Positions 9,182 through 17,153 of a DNA stretch of 61,997 nucleotides are shown piece by piece (within the stretch, counting starts at the first letter, position 1; every line of letters begins with the position of its first letter). The position numbers and the translations under genes were made by a program. The stretch is taken from NCBI RefSeq assembly GCF_036088315.1, contig NZ_CP107997.1, forward strand, positions 1 to 61,997. The letters are read 5' to 3'. Origin of the DNA: Streptomyces sp. NBC_00344 (GTDB lineage: Bacteria; Actinomycetota; Actinomycetes; Streptomycetales; Streptomycetaceae). The notes under the pieces were generated by a model. It was not told the origin of the DNA. It saw only the letters and a list, made by a program, of their open reading frames with translations, and did no database searches.

Positions 9182-9996
9182 ATGACAGACACCGAAAATC
9201 TCAAGGAGGACCTTGAGTCCGCCATCGGCCACTACGTCACGGCCGTCGCAGAGAAACTCCTGACCGAAGGGCTTCCCGTCACGTCCGTCCATGCCTATGG
9301 GGCCTATGACGACGCGACCCAGAAGGACCCCGACGATGTTGAGGGGGAGTCGACTTCACCGCTGCTTTTCAGCACAGCATCATCCCTGGAGGCGAGGCGG
9401 GGCTCCTTTGGACGGGCCCATCCGGCTGGTGCTTCTTCCTACTACCCGAGGGGCAATCGTCGGTGTACACCGGCGCGCGTTGGCTCGGCGATGGTCTCCT
9501 GCCGTCTCCCGATCGGGTAGCCGCGTTTGTCTCGTCGGTCCAGCTGGACAGCCGGAGTGCGGGCAGTACGGAACGTCCCTTCTACCGTTCTCCCCGGACC
9601 GGCCTCTCCGAACTGCTTCGGCGGCTTGAAGGCTTCGCGCCCAGTGACCAGTACAAGTTGCACAACTATGAGTACCGCTTCCGGTCCGTGCAGGGCACGG
9701 CGTACCGACGTCGCGTGATGGAAGCGCTGTTGCCCAGCGAGGATCAGATCGTCGATCTGCCGATCCGACGTGGGGAACTGCGGGCCCTGCTGCACATGCT
9801 CGAGTACGCGGGAGCGGGCTCCCCCGCCAGTGCCGGAGTAGAAGAGTTCGTGGCTCCGTTTGTCGCGGACCTGACGCACCGGTTTGGCCAGGGTCACGGC
9901 AGCGCTCAGGAACATCGGGAAGCGGGCACGCATGCGCACCAGGTGTGGCAGCGGATGGAGGAGTACCGGCTCCGCAAGAAGCTGGAGGAGGAGTAG
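9182..9996 (+). pseudogene. DUF6292-like protein, frameshifted at a G run
   Basis: The frame opens at ATG 9182 behind a GGAGGGG and reads MTDTENLKEDLESAIGHYV through to about 9345. It then loses sense, and a different frame continues from about 9352 (DFTAAFQHSIIPGG) through LLPSPDRVAAFV to the stop at 9996. The break falls in a run of five G at 9343-9347; one more G would join the frames. The joined product (about 270 residues) resembles DUF6292-type actinobacterial proteins. It may be a real null or a homopolymer sequencing error. It lies between parS-like sites 4 and 5. Confidence 0.7.
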
Positions 9997-10024
9997 CGGT
10001 GGGCGGGGTCCCTTGGTCTCTGTT

Positions 10025-10040
10025 GTTGACCGCGGTCAAC
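10025..10040. promoter_or_regulatory. parS-like palindrome 5
   Basis: Exact GTTGACCGCGGTCAAC just after the frameshifted gene. Confidence 0.8.
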
Positions 10041-10082
10041 AAGAAAAGGAGTTCGCCGCGACGTGCTCCAAGAACAAATCGT

Positions 10083-10098
10083 GTTGACCGCGGTCAAC
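10083..10098. promoter_or_regulatory. parS-like palindrome 6
   Basis: Exact GTTGACCGCGGTCAAC, 58 bases after site 5, matching the spacing of the sites inside parB. Confidence 0.8.
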
Positions 10099-10168
10099 AC
10101 GGGGGAGCCGTCTCGCTGCTGACCTAATGGCTTTCACTAACGGTGTCCGGCCAAGTGCTGAAACACAA

Positions 10169-10207
10169 AGAGGCCTGTGCCCGCGGAGTCCGCGGGCACA
10201 GGCCTCT
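10169..10207. terminator. Strong 19-bp hairpin, probable terminator
   Basis: A perfect 19-bp stem (AGAGGCCTGTGCCCGCGGA with its complement) around a single-base loop closes the partition locus. Confidence 0.85.
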
Positions 10208-10572
10208 TCCGTACGGGCCGTGCTTGTCCGGTCGCCTGTGCGCTACACCGCCCGCGTGATGTTGCCATGGCAGAAGACTCCGATCCCCAGCAGGACACCG
10301 ATCGCGCTACCCGCGCGGGTCAGTCCGATCAGGGCCGCGAAGCAGCGGGACGATGCTGCATGCTGGACCTCTCCTGATCTCGAAGAGGTGAGGAGAGGGC
10401 GGCCGGCCTTTTGCCGGTGCTGCGGCCGGATCTCTCCGGAACTTTCCGGAGGCCAAGGGCCGCTTCGTGGTAAGGGCGCCCTGGTGGCGAGGGTGGCGTC
10501 GATGACGATCTCGGGAGCGGGGTCGGCTGCGGAGCCCTGTCCTTAGCTCACGCCAGGGACACGGCTTCGGTA
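10208..10572. other. Intergenic region, no supported gene
   Basis: A minus-strand frame near 10250-10370 reads like one membrane segment (CFAALIGLTRAGSAIGVLL) but has no start codon with a ribosome-binding site in that frame. I see no other structure. Confidence 0.5.
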
Positions 10573-10923
10573 TCAGCGGGCCCAGTACCACTGGTCCAGC
10601 TGGTAGGCGGACAGCGCGCACAGCGGTATCTGGGTGCGCTGACCGTTCTCGTCCTCGACGGTGAGGTGTGTGGTGTCGCGATGGACGATGAACAGCAGCG
10701 CGGGAACGTCGGTGTCGGTGACCTCCGGCCGCAGGGTCCACATCTGTCCTGGGTCGGCGAGCAGCCAGGGATCTCCGGCCAGGACTCCTTCGCACACGAG
10801 TCGGTAGGCGGCGGGTTCGGGGAGGAGGTCTGAGGTGATGAGGTCACGGACCAGGGCGCCGATGAATGCTCCGGCTCGTTCGGGGCCGATGAGGAGGTCG
10901 AGGGGGAGGAGTGAGGAATGCAT
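10573..10923 (-). CDS. Hypothetical 116-residue protein
   Basis: The protein starts MHSSLLPLDLLIGPERAG and ends LDQWYWAR. A GGAG lies 8-11 bases before the ATG. Residues 70-105 form a likely beta-rich core (VPALLFIVHRDTTHLTVED). I do not recognise the family. It is the last gene of a minus-strand group behind the zinc protein and the GGDEF protein. Confidence 0.65.
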   Translation of the reverse strand: MHSSLLPLDLLIGPERAGAFIGALVRDLITSDLLPEPAAYRLVCEGVLAGDPWLLADPGQMWTLRPEVTDTDVPALLFIVHRDTTHLTVEDENGQRTQIPLCALSAYQLDQWYWAR

Positions 10924-11023
10924 GGTGGGCTCCAAGATCGTGCAAGGCTGGGTTTTCCCCGGGGCGGCTGGCTGGCGATGTGGCTGGTGACGGAACAGCC
11001 ACCCCGGGGGCATTGCTGAGTGC

Positions 11024-11251
11024 TCAGGCGTGATCGCCGCCGCTGGTGCGTTTGCGGGGCTGTGCGTCGGAGACGAACCGGGTCTTGCCGGGGTGCGCTG
11101 CGTTCCACGCTTCGGCACAGACTTCGTGGGCCGCTTCCCCGTCGTGTGAGCGCAGCGGGGTGGGGTTGCCGCACAGCACGCAAGGGGCGTCCCGGCGGAA
11201 ATGGATGGCTGCGCGCCAGTCGAGCAGCACCGGCCTGCCGGGGGTGGTCAT
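11024..11251 (-). CDS. Small zinc-finger-like protein
   Basis: A 75-residue protein with CVLCGNPTPLRSHDGEAAHEVC (C-x2-C then H and C), a plausible single zinc site. Its ATG overlaps the stop of the GGDEF gene (ATGA), so translation is coupled. Function unknown. Confidence 0.68.
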   Translation of the reverse strand: MTTPGRPVLLDWRAAIHFRRDAPCVLCGNPTPLRSHDGEAAHEVCAEAWNAAHPGKTRFVSDAQPRKRTSGGDHA

Positions 11252-11904
11252 GCCGCTGTGCTGGTGCGGCTGGTGCCAGGCCGGCCTTCACGGCGGCCAT
11301 TGATGCTGCGCGCCCGGGTATGGCCGGGGCGGGCTTGGACGATGATGCCGCGGTGTTTTCCCTCGTACATAGCGGTGTCGGCGGCGCGCATCAGTGTCGG
11401 CAGATCGGCGCTGCCGATGCCGGTCGGGGTGGCGGCGCCGAGGGAGACGGCCAGTGGCAGCAGTCCGTCTCCATAGGGGACGGGGCGCGTCATGAGGCGG
11501 GCTAAATGTTCCAGGCGCAGGTCTTGGTGGCGGGGCTCGATGCGTGTCAGTGCGGCGAATTCGTCGCCTCCGAGGCGGCCGGCGATTCCGTGGTGGCCGG
11601 CCCATTCGGTCAGGCGGGTGCCGATCGCGGCGAGCGCGGCATCGCCCGCGGCATGGCCGTAGCAATCGTTGAGCCGTTTGAACCTGTCGGCGTCCGCGAG
11701 GACCAGGACCACCTCGTCAGGGTGGCGTTCGAGGAACCGGTGCGCGCGGTCGGTGAACGCCTCGCGGCGCCAGGTCGTGGTGAGCGGGTCGCGCTGCGCC
11801 TGGATGAGGCGGCGGCGCAGGACTGTGGTGTGCAGGGTCCATCCGGCCAGGGGGAGGGCCATGGCGGTGATGTGGAGCGTCCTTGGTAACGCCTGGGTGG
11901 TCAT
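11248..11904 (-). CDS. Membrane-anchored GGDEF protein (diguanylate cyclase)
   Basis: A 218-residue protein with one N-terminal hydrophobic segment (about 10-25) and a compact GGDEF domain: DADRFKRLNDCYGHAAGD (71-88) and GGDEF at 112-116. The active-site motif is intact, so it could make cyclic di-GMP. I see no RxxD inhibitory site five residues before GGDEF. It heads a minus-strand run into two small genes. GGDEF genes occur on other Streptomyces mobile elements; the link to transfer is inference. ATG chosen for the AAGGA upstream. Confidence 0.88.
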   Translation of the reverse strand: MTTQALPRTLHITAMALPLAGWTLHTTVLRRRLIQAQRDPLTTTWRREAFTDRAHRFLERHPDEVVLVLADADRFKRLNDCYGHAAGDAALAAIGTRLTEWAGHHGIAGRLGGDEFAALTRIEPRHQDLRLEHLARLMTRPVPYGDGLLPLAVSLGAATPTGIGSADLPTLMRAADTAMYEGKHRGIIVQARPGHTRARSINGRREGRPGTSRTSTAA

Positions 11905-12309
11905 ACTGGGGGTTTCCTTCTCGTCTGATGCACGGGTTGGAAAGCCCAGGGCGGTCGCTGAGACGGCTGCCCTGGGCGCTTTGCGTTCTGGGGGTTCAGG
12001 GGGCGAGCTGGTGATCGGCCGGGGGGAGCGTGGCGTGCCGCATCGTTGCCGAACCAGTTGTTCGCGGTGCAGCTGCCACAGCGCACTGTCGGGGTGAGGG
12101 GTCGGTGGGCTCGGCACAGTGCGGGTGCTCGATCCGGTGGCCGACCCAGCAGCGCGACTATCACGATGATGTAAAGGGGTATTTCCTGATTAGGGGAGAT
12201 ATGCCAATACTGGGCTTCCTCTCGTTTCTGCCGCGGGGGGAAGCCCGGAACAGTCGTGGGGATCAGGGAATGTCACGGCGGCTGTTCCGGGCACTTTGAT
12301 GCGCGGGGC

Positions 12310-12861
12310 TTAGGCGGCGAGGTGGTGGCTGGCCGGGGGAGCGATGTAGCTGGCCGGGTCGGCGGGGGTGCCGTCGTGGCACTCCAGGCAGCTGTCCAGG
12401 CGGGTCGGAAGGACGTAGTGGTAGCGGCGGTGGCAGATGCCGCAGGTCTGTCTGGCTGCCATGGCCTTGTCGAGTGCGTACTCCTTGGCGAGCGTCATCG
12501 GCCGCTTCGGCAGAGCCAGGTCGATGCGGTAGAGCAGCCCGTTCTTCGGCCCGCGCGTCTGGACTTCGGCCACCGGGTCCTGGCCGCCCGGGCGTAACCC
12601 CAGAGCGTCTAGCTGCCGTTTCGTGGCGAGCCCCTCGGGTGCCTGCAACCGGGCGAAGACCGGGATGGTCGCCGCCTCGGTCGGCTTCGCGTAGGGGTCG
12701 ACCTCTGTGACCTCTTCCAGTGCCCGCCCCATTACCGGCTCTGGAGGTGCGGGGTGGCGAAGCGGGCGGGAGGGGCGGGGTAGCGGGGGCCGGGGAGTGT
12801 GGGGCGAGGGCGGCCTATGCGGCGCCGGGGCCGGGGTGTGATCATGGCTGGGCTCCTTCAT
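12310..12861 (-). CDS. RRQRL-motif zinc-binding-like protein
   Basis: A 183-residue protein with a proline-rich N-terminus (about 1-55), then LATKRQLDALGLRPGGQ and a C-terminal zinc motif CGICHRRYHY...CLEC. The arrangement matches the small zinc-binding proteins of Streptomyces mobile elements known for an RRQRL motif, here KRQLDAL. The role in transfer is unknown. ATG chosen at MKEPSHDHTP, after which codon bias is consistent. Confidence 0.72.
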   Translation of the reverse strand: MKEPSHDHTPAPAPHRPPSPHTPRPPLPRPSRPLRHPAPPEPVMGRALEEVTEVDPYAKPTEAATIPVFARLQAPEGLATKRQLDALGLRPGGQDPVAEVQTRGPKNGLLYRIDLALPKRPMTLAKEYALDKAMAARQTCGICHRRYHYVLPTRLDSCLECHDGTPADPASYIAPPASHHLAA

Positions 12862-12929
12862 GGATGCGAGGGGGCGCGGGGGCGGGCCGGTAGCGCCTGG
12901 GGAGGCTCGCGGGCCCGCCCGCCGGAAGG

Positions 12930-13184
12930 TCAGTGCGTGTGCGGTGCGCTGTGCGATCGGCTGCTCGGCTGGGGTGGCAGCAGTGGTTTCACCGTGGGCG
13001 AGCCGGTGATCGCGGGTGCCGGACTCGGGTGCTGGTGGGGCTGATGAGCGGCTTCGCTGGTGCCACACAGCTGGTAGCCGAGGAACAGGCCCACGCACAG
13101 AAACGCCACGTGCCGATTGCGTTTCCACCAGCTGGCGGGGACGGGCTCAGTGAGGATGCCGATCACGGCAGGCGGCTTCGCCAA
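12930..13184 (-). CDS. Small single-pass membrane protein of the transfer region
   Basis: An 84-residue protein reading MAKPPAVIGILTEPVPASWW, then one membrane segment (HVAFLCVGLFLGYQLC), then a proline/serine/histidine-rich tail. The start is TTG behind GAGAGG. Similar small membrane proteins sit beside transfer genes on Streptomyces plasmids; no activity is known. Confidence 0.6.
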   Translation of the reverse strand: MAKPPAVIGILTEPVPASWWKRNRHVAFLCVGLFLGYQLCGTSEAAHQPHQHPSPAPAITGSPTVKPLLPPQPSSRSHSAPHTH

Positions 13185-13207
13185 GAGGACCTCTCAACAA
13201 ACAGGGC

Positions 13208-13244
13208 CAGGCCCCTTTGCCATAACGGAAATGGGAGGGGCCTG
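13208..13244. terminator. Hairpin upstream of small membrane gene
   Basis: CAGGCCCCT pairs with AGGGGCCTG around a 19-base loop, between two minus-strand genes. Confidence 0.55.
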
Positions 13245-13340
13245 CCGGGCGGGTGCGGGTGGTGCAGGCCGGGCGGCCTGGCCCGCGCCCGACCCCTGTG
13301 TGCGGGGTTCGGGTGCGAGGCAGGGGGACCGGAGCGCGAT

Positions 13341-13877
13341 TTACAGGCCGCGGGCGTCGGCGAGGCCGGCGGCCTGGTCGAGCATCCGCATCGGGATACG
13401 GCCGTTTGTCCAGGCGTCGTTGAAGCCCGGTACGGAGTCGACGTCGTCGCCGAACGTGCGCCGGATGGCGTCCATGAGCACGGTGACGGCGCTGCTCTCC
13501 AGGCCGCGGTCGCCGCGGGCTTCGGCGCGGATGGCTCCGTACAGGCAGCGGGCGCCTTCCGCGTCGACCAAGGCGCCGCTGCACCAGCCGCCGGTGAGCA
13601 GCCGGTGGTGGGCGCGCTGGAGGAGGGCTGCCACCGGCGTCGGGTACGCGTTGGGCGGCGGTTGGAGGGTTGGGGTGAGCGGGAGGGTGACGACGTCGTC
13701 CAGGTCGACCGGCTCGGTGGGGATGTGCGCGGTGTTGACCTCGTAGGCGACAGCCGCTTCGTCCAGGCGCAGGGTCATCTGCGTGTTGACGAGAGTGAGG
13801 CGTTCCTCGAGAGACAGGGCCGCCGGCGGCGCGGTGGCTCGGGTGGTCGGGGCGGGGGAGAGCGTGGTGTGAGGCAT
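13341..13877 (-). CDS. DUF6197-like protein
   Basis: A 178-residue protein whose C-terminal half has the pattern of DUF6197 proteins: GALVDAEGARCLYGAIRAEA and the late FNDAWTNGRIPMRMLDQAA. The N-terminal half is a long acidic linker with proline-rich parts. Family function is unknown. GGAG lies 6 bases before ATG 13877. Confidence 0.68.
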   Translation of the reverse strand: MPHTTLSPAPTTRATAPPAALSLEERLTLVNTQMTLRLDEAAVAYEVNTAHIPTEPVDLDDVVTLPLTPTLQPPPNAYPTPVAALLQRAHHRLLTGGWCSGALVDAEGARCLYGAIRAEARGDRGLESSAVTVLMDAIRRTFGDDVDSVPGFNDAWTNGRIPMRMLDQAAGLADARGL

Positions 13878-14069
13878 CGGGCTCCAGGCAGGGCAGGGCA
13901 ACGGGCGCCACGAAAAGGGGATGTCGTTGGCGCCCGTAGGGCGGGCACGGAGATGACAGGGGCGGCCAGGGCCTGGTGCAACTCGCCCACTCGGATGCGG
14001 TGTTGCTCTCGCGCAGGCAGGGCGGGCAGCCTGTATGCAGGCGGGCCGGACAGGGGAGAGGTAGCCGGG

Positions 14070-14234
14070 ATGAACTTCTTATTCGTGTGTGGCTGGTGCG
14101 ACGAGACAAATGTGCTGTTCTGCCCGCGCACGGGGTTCTGGGGAAATCGGTTCGAGGATCCCGAGGAGTTCGACTGCTGGTCTTGCGGGGGCACGAGCAC
14201 GACTCCCTACGGCCCGTGGACGCCAGCCGATTGA
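14070..14234 (+). CDS. Tiny zinc-ribbon-like protein
   Basis: A 54-residue protein with C-x2-C (CGWC, residues 7-10) and a second pair CWSC, behind GGAGAGG. It is the only plus-strand gene in this part of the transfer region and has lower GC than its neighbours. It may be a recent arrival. Confidence 0.55.
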   Translation: MNFLFVCGWCDETNVLFCPRTGFWGNRFEDPEEFDCWSCGGTSTTPYGPWTPAD

Positions 14235-14235
14235 C

Positions 14236-14424
14236 CTACAGGCTGGAGAGCAGTCCGGCGAGCGAGGCGAGGCCGGTGTTGATCGCCGGGGCGAGGCCGG
14301 TGGCGGCGAGGGTGAACCCGAACAGGGTGCAGGCCAGCATGGAGCCGGCGCGCACGTAGCCGCCCTTGAGCAGGACAACGACGACGATGCCCAGCAGCAG
14401 TGCGGCAGAGAGGGAAAGGGCCAC
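14236..14424 (-). CDS. Small membrane protein (two segments)
   Basis: A 62-residue, almost wholly hydrophobic protein with two likely membrane spans (LSAALLLGIVVVVLL and MLACTLFGFTLAATGLA). GTG start behind AAGGAGGA. It lies directly downstream of traB; small membrane proteins there are often spread (Spd) functions, but the assignment is by context only. Confidence 0.65.
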   Translation of the reverse strand: MALSLSAALLLGIVVVVLLKGGYVRAGSMLACTLFGFTLAATGLAPAINTGLASLAGLLSSL

Positions 14425-14455
14425 GACGGTGGTTCCTCCTTCACAGGATCAGGTA

Positions 14456-14487
14456 GGGGCCGGCCGCGCTCGGGCGGACCGGCCCCG
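14456..14487 (-). terminator. Hairpin after traB
   Basis: GGGGCCGGCCGC pairs with GCGGACCGGCCCC, between the traB stop and the next small gene. Confidence 0.6.
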
Positions 14488-14506
14488 GGTGGAGGGGTGG
14501 GGGTGT

Positions 14507-16603
14507 TCAGGCGTTGGTGAGGTTCTTAATGGCTTCCAGGGCCTGGCGCGGGGAGGTGACCGTGTCGCGGCGCGGCCCGGGCTTGGTGCCGGGGCTGCGG
14601 CGCTTGCCCTTCGACTTGGGCGCGTCCCCGTCGTCGTCCTCGTCGTCGTCTGGTTCGGGGCCGAACTCGCCGGGCCTGGGGGGCTCGTTCCAGTCGAACC
14701 ACAGGTCGCGGGCTTGAAGCTCCCGGATCTCGTGGGCGGTGAGCTCCATGATCTTGTCGGGGAACAGGTGGCTGATGTCCTTGCTGAAGTCCATGTACAG
14801 GGTTCGCAGGGTCTCGGGCTTCTTGTTCTCCACGATCCAGCCGGCGCCGCCGGTATTCGAGCTGGCGGCGGGCTCCGGCTCGCCCTTCATGATCCGCTCG
14901 ATGCGGCCTGCTTCCGCTTTGGAGAAGCTGCGCGGCAGCGGGTCCGGGATGTCGTCGGGGGCGATGCCCAGGTCCTTGAACATCCCGGCGACTTTCTTCG
15001 CGGCGACCTTCAGTACCACCGGGATGCAGTTCTCGCGCAGGTTCTCGCACAGCAGCTGCGTGAACCCGTCCTGCACGAAGATCGACTGACCGGCGACCTT
15101 CTCGCCGATCGCGTACTTGCGGCCCTTGACCGAGACCTGCTCGGCAAGGTCCATGATGTCCGCGCCGTACTCGCCGTCGCGGGCGGCGGAGAGGAACTCG
15201 TCCAGGTACAGGCTCAGCGGGGAGTACGGGCATCCCTGAAGATCTGGACTCCAGTCGTGGAGTTCGCCGTCTGCCCAGACCATTTCCGCGCGGATCTCCA
15301 TCAGTGCGAGCGTCGCCCGCAGGGCCCGGATCATGTAGAGGGAGCCGGCGCCCTGACGGTTGATGTGCTCGCCCAGCGCGCGGGTCTTCTCATCCGGGGC
15401 CTGGGTTGCCAGCCAGACGACCGCCCCGTACAGGGCGTCGGCGGCGACGGCGAGCGCCATCAGCTGAGTTTTGCCGCCGCCGGACGGTGCGACATACAGG
15501 CCGTGAGCCGCACCGCGGTCGGTGAAGACCCGGTTGCGGGCGGGCTGCCCGTTCGTCAGGTAGCCGGTGACCCAACGGCCTTCCGCATCCGGGGTCAGGA
15601 GCTCGCGGGTGGCCGGGTAGACCTTGGCGAGCGGGGAGGTGTCCCACACGGAGACGAGGATGTCCGGACCGTCCAGAGTGACGAACACCGTGCCGTCCTC
15701 GTAGGAGGCACCGAGCGCCTTGCACAGGGCGGGCAGGTTCATCCGCGGCTCGCCCATGGAGTCCGGCATGTGCGCCGTCCAGTACGTCACGCCGCGCTCG
15801 CTGTTGCGGACCTTGCGGACGAACACCGAACCGGGGATGGCGTCGGCGCCGATCGCATCGGCCCACCACTCCTGGTCGGTAGGCGCCTTGCGGCGCCGTA
15901 CCGCCTCATCCGGGGTCAGGTGCACCTCCAGCCAGCCCGGCCCGCCCTGGCGGCCGGACACCTGCGTCACGGGGGCGAACGTGACGTCACGTTCACCGAT
16001 GCCGAACGCGGCCGCGACGGCCGCCTCGGACAGACCAGAGATCGGGCGGCCGGGCTCCGAGGCGCGCAGCAGCATCGTGAGGTCGTGCTCCATGCCGGGG
16101 TGCGGCACGGTTTTCACCACCACGGTGCGCCCTGGCATCCCGGCGCGCTCCCACAGCAGGCGCACCTCCCGGGTGAAGTGGTCTGCGCCGTCGTCGGGCA
16201 CGACGGTGGCGGCGGGCTCCGGGGCGGGCTGCAGCTGGGGGGCGGGGGTGTAGCCGAGGGCGGGGCGGAAGCGGCGGCGGGCGCTGCGGGAGAACGGGAG
16301 CACGAAGAGGCCGGCGGCCGCCCACCCGGCGGCGAGAACGGCGTCCCACCCCCATCCGGGGGTGAACTGGGCCGCCACGTCAACGGCCGCCGCCAGGGTG
16401 ACGGGGGACCAGCGGATCAGCTTGCGGCCGGTGCCCTCACCGCTCGTGACCGCCAGCACCGAGCTACCGACGCCGACGGCGCCGGCGAGCAGGGCGACGG
16501 TGTTGACCGCACCGGTGGGGTCAAGGTTCGGGGCTGCGGCGAGGACCGGCGCGGCCAGCGTGTAAGCGATGCGTTCCAGCACGACGCTGCGGGGCGTGGA
16601 CAC
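14507..16603 (-). CDS. traB: TraB-type FtsK/SpoIIIE conjugation translocase
   Basis: A 698-residue septal DNA translocase that would move double-stranded plasmid DNA between mycelia. Two membrane segments lie at about 33-52 and 88-104. The motor has Walker A PSGGGKT (373-379) and Walker B LSLYLDEF (463-470). The C-terminus is an acidic stretch followed by a basic tail, then an alanine-rich end. GTG 16603 gives a start just before the first hydrophobic region. The upstream intergenic hairpin at 16628-16663 separates it from the preceding gene. Confidence 0.9.
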   Translation of the reverse strand: MSTPRSVVLERIAYTLAAPVLAAAPNLDPTGAVNTVALLAGAVGVGSSVLAVTSGEGTGRKLIRWSPVTLAAAVDVAAQFTPGWGWDAVLAAGWAAAGLFVLPFSRSARRRFRPALGYTPAPQLQPAPEPAATVVPDDGADHFTREVRLLWERAGMPGRTVVVKTVPHPGMEHDLTMLLRASEPGRPISGLSEAAVAAAFGIGERDVTFAPVTQVSGRQGGPGWLEVHLTPDEAVRRRKAPTDQEWWADAIGADAIPGSVFVRKVRNSERGVTYWTAHMPDSMGEPRMNLPALCKALGASYEDGTVFVTLDGPDILVSVWDTSPLAKVYPATRELLTPDAEGRWVTGYLTNGQPARNRVFTDRGAAHGLYVAPSGGGKTQLMALAVAADALYGAVVWLATQAPDEKTRALGEHINRQGAGSLYMIRALRATLALMEIRAEMVWADGELHDWSPDLQGCPYSPLSLYLDEFLSAARDGEYGADIMDLAEQVSVKGRKYAIGEKVAGQSIFVQDGFTQLLCENLRENCIPVVLKVAAKKVAGMFKDLGIAPDDIPDPLPRSFSKAEAGRIERIMKGEPEPAASSNTGGAGWIVENKKPETLRTLYMDFSKDISHLFPDKIMELTAHEIRELQARDLWFDWNEPPRPGEFGPEPDDDEDDDGDAPKSKGKRRSPGTKPGPRRDTVTSPRQALEAIKNLTNA

Positions 16604-16627
16604 CGGGATTCTTCCCTTCGAAACAGT

Positions 16628-16663
16628 GATGGGCGGCCCCGCCGGTTGGCGGGACCGCCCATC
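16628..16663 (-). terminator. 16-bp hairpin upstream of traB
   Basis: GATGGGCGGCCCCGCC pairs with GGCGGGACCGCCCATC around GGTT. It may limit readthrough into traB. Confidence 0.7.
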
Positions 16664-16721
16664 AAATGGGGGGTGGGTCGGGGGTGGGTCAGATGTTGGG
16701 TCAGTGGGCCGGGTGGTTGGG

Positions 16722-17138
16722 TCAGTGGGCGAAGAAGCCGGGCTTGGGGGTGCGTTCCTTGCGGGAGGAGCGGACCTGGTCCAGGCCGTCGTAGAGCTTC
16801 GAGTGGGTGCGAGCGGTCTCGTGCGCGAAACCGGCGACCTCTTCCGCCGTGGCGTGCAGCTTGCGGGCCTCGACGGCAGCGCCGCCCAGCGCGAGAGACA
16901 CACTGTTCGTGATCTCGACGAACTTCTTGTCGAGTTCGGCGTTGGCGATGCTCTCCGCCAGGACATAGGCGCGGTCGGCGTTCGTGCGCATGCCCCGCTG
17001 CAGACCTTCGAGTTCGGCCGTGGCGCTGTCCATGGCCCTCCCGATAGTTTTGAGCTTGTGCTGGACAGCCTTGTACCGGTTGTCGCCGTCTGTCGGCGCG
17101 GCGGCTTTGCCCTGCTGAGGGATCAGTTCGCTGCTCAT
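16722..17138 (-). CDS. Helical coiled-coil protein of the transfer operon
   Basis: A 138-residue, almost entirely helical protein (KLKTIGRAMDSATAELEGLQRGM onward) with a basic C-terminus. No membrane segment or catalytic motif. It lies between the large PKQQ-rich protein and traB on the same strand. It could be an accessory or scaffold protein. Confidence 0.68.
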   Translation of the reverse strand: MSSELIPQQGKAAAPTDGDNRYKAVQHKLKTIGRAMDSATAELEGLQRGMRTNADRAYVLAESIANAELDKKFVEITNSVSLALGGAAVEARKLHATAEEVAGFAHETARTHSKLYDGLDQVRSSRKERTPKPGFFAH

Positions 17139-17153
17139 CTGAGGACCCTTCTT

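Noticed and set aside
9380..10042. Minus-strand frames beginning M-L-T-A-V-N near the partition locus
   Set aside because: The peptide arises because the 16-bp site is palindromic and reads the same on both strands; the rest lacks protein character.
10240..10375. Possible membrane peptide on the minus strand
   Set aside because: The hydrophobic frame has no in-frame start behind a ribosome-binding site; the nearby ATG is in another frame and stops after ten codons.
14366..16912. Long open frame on the plus strand opposite traB
   Set aside because: It is the antisense of a well-supported TraB gene; long antisense frames are normal in GC-rich DNA.
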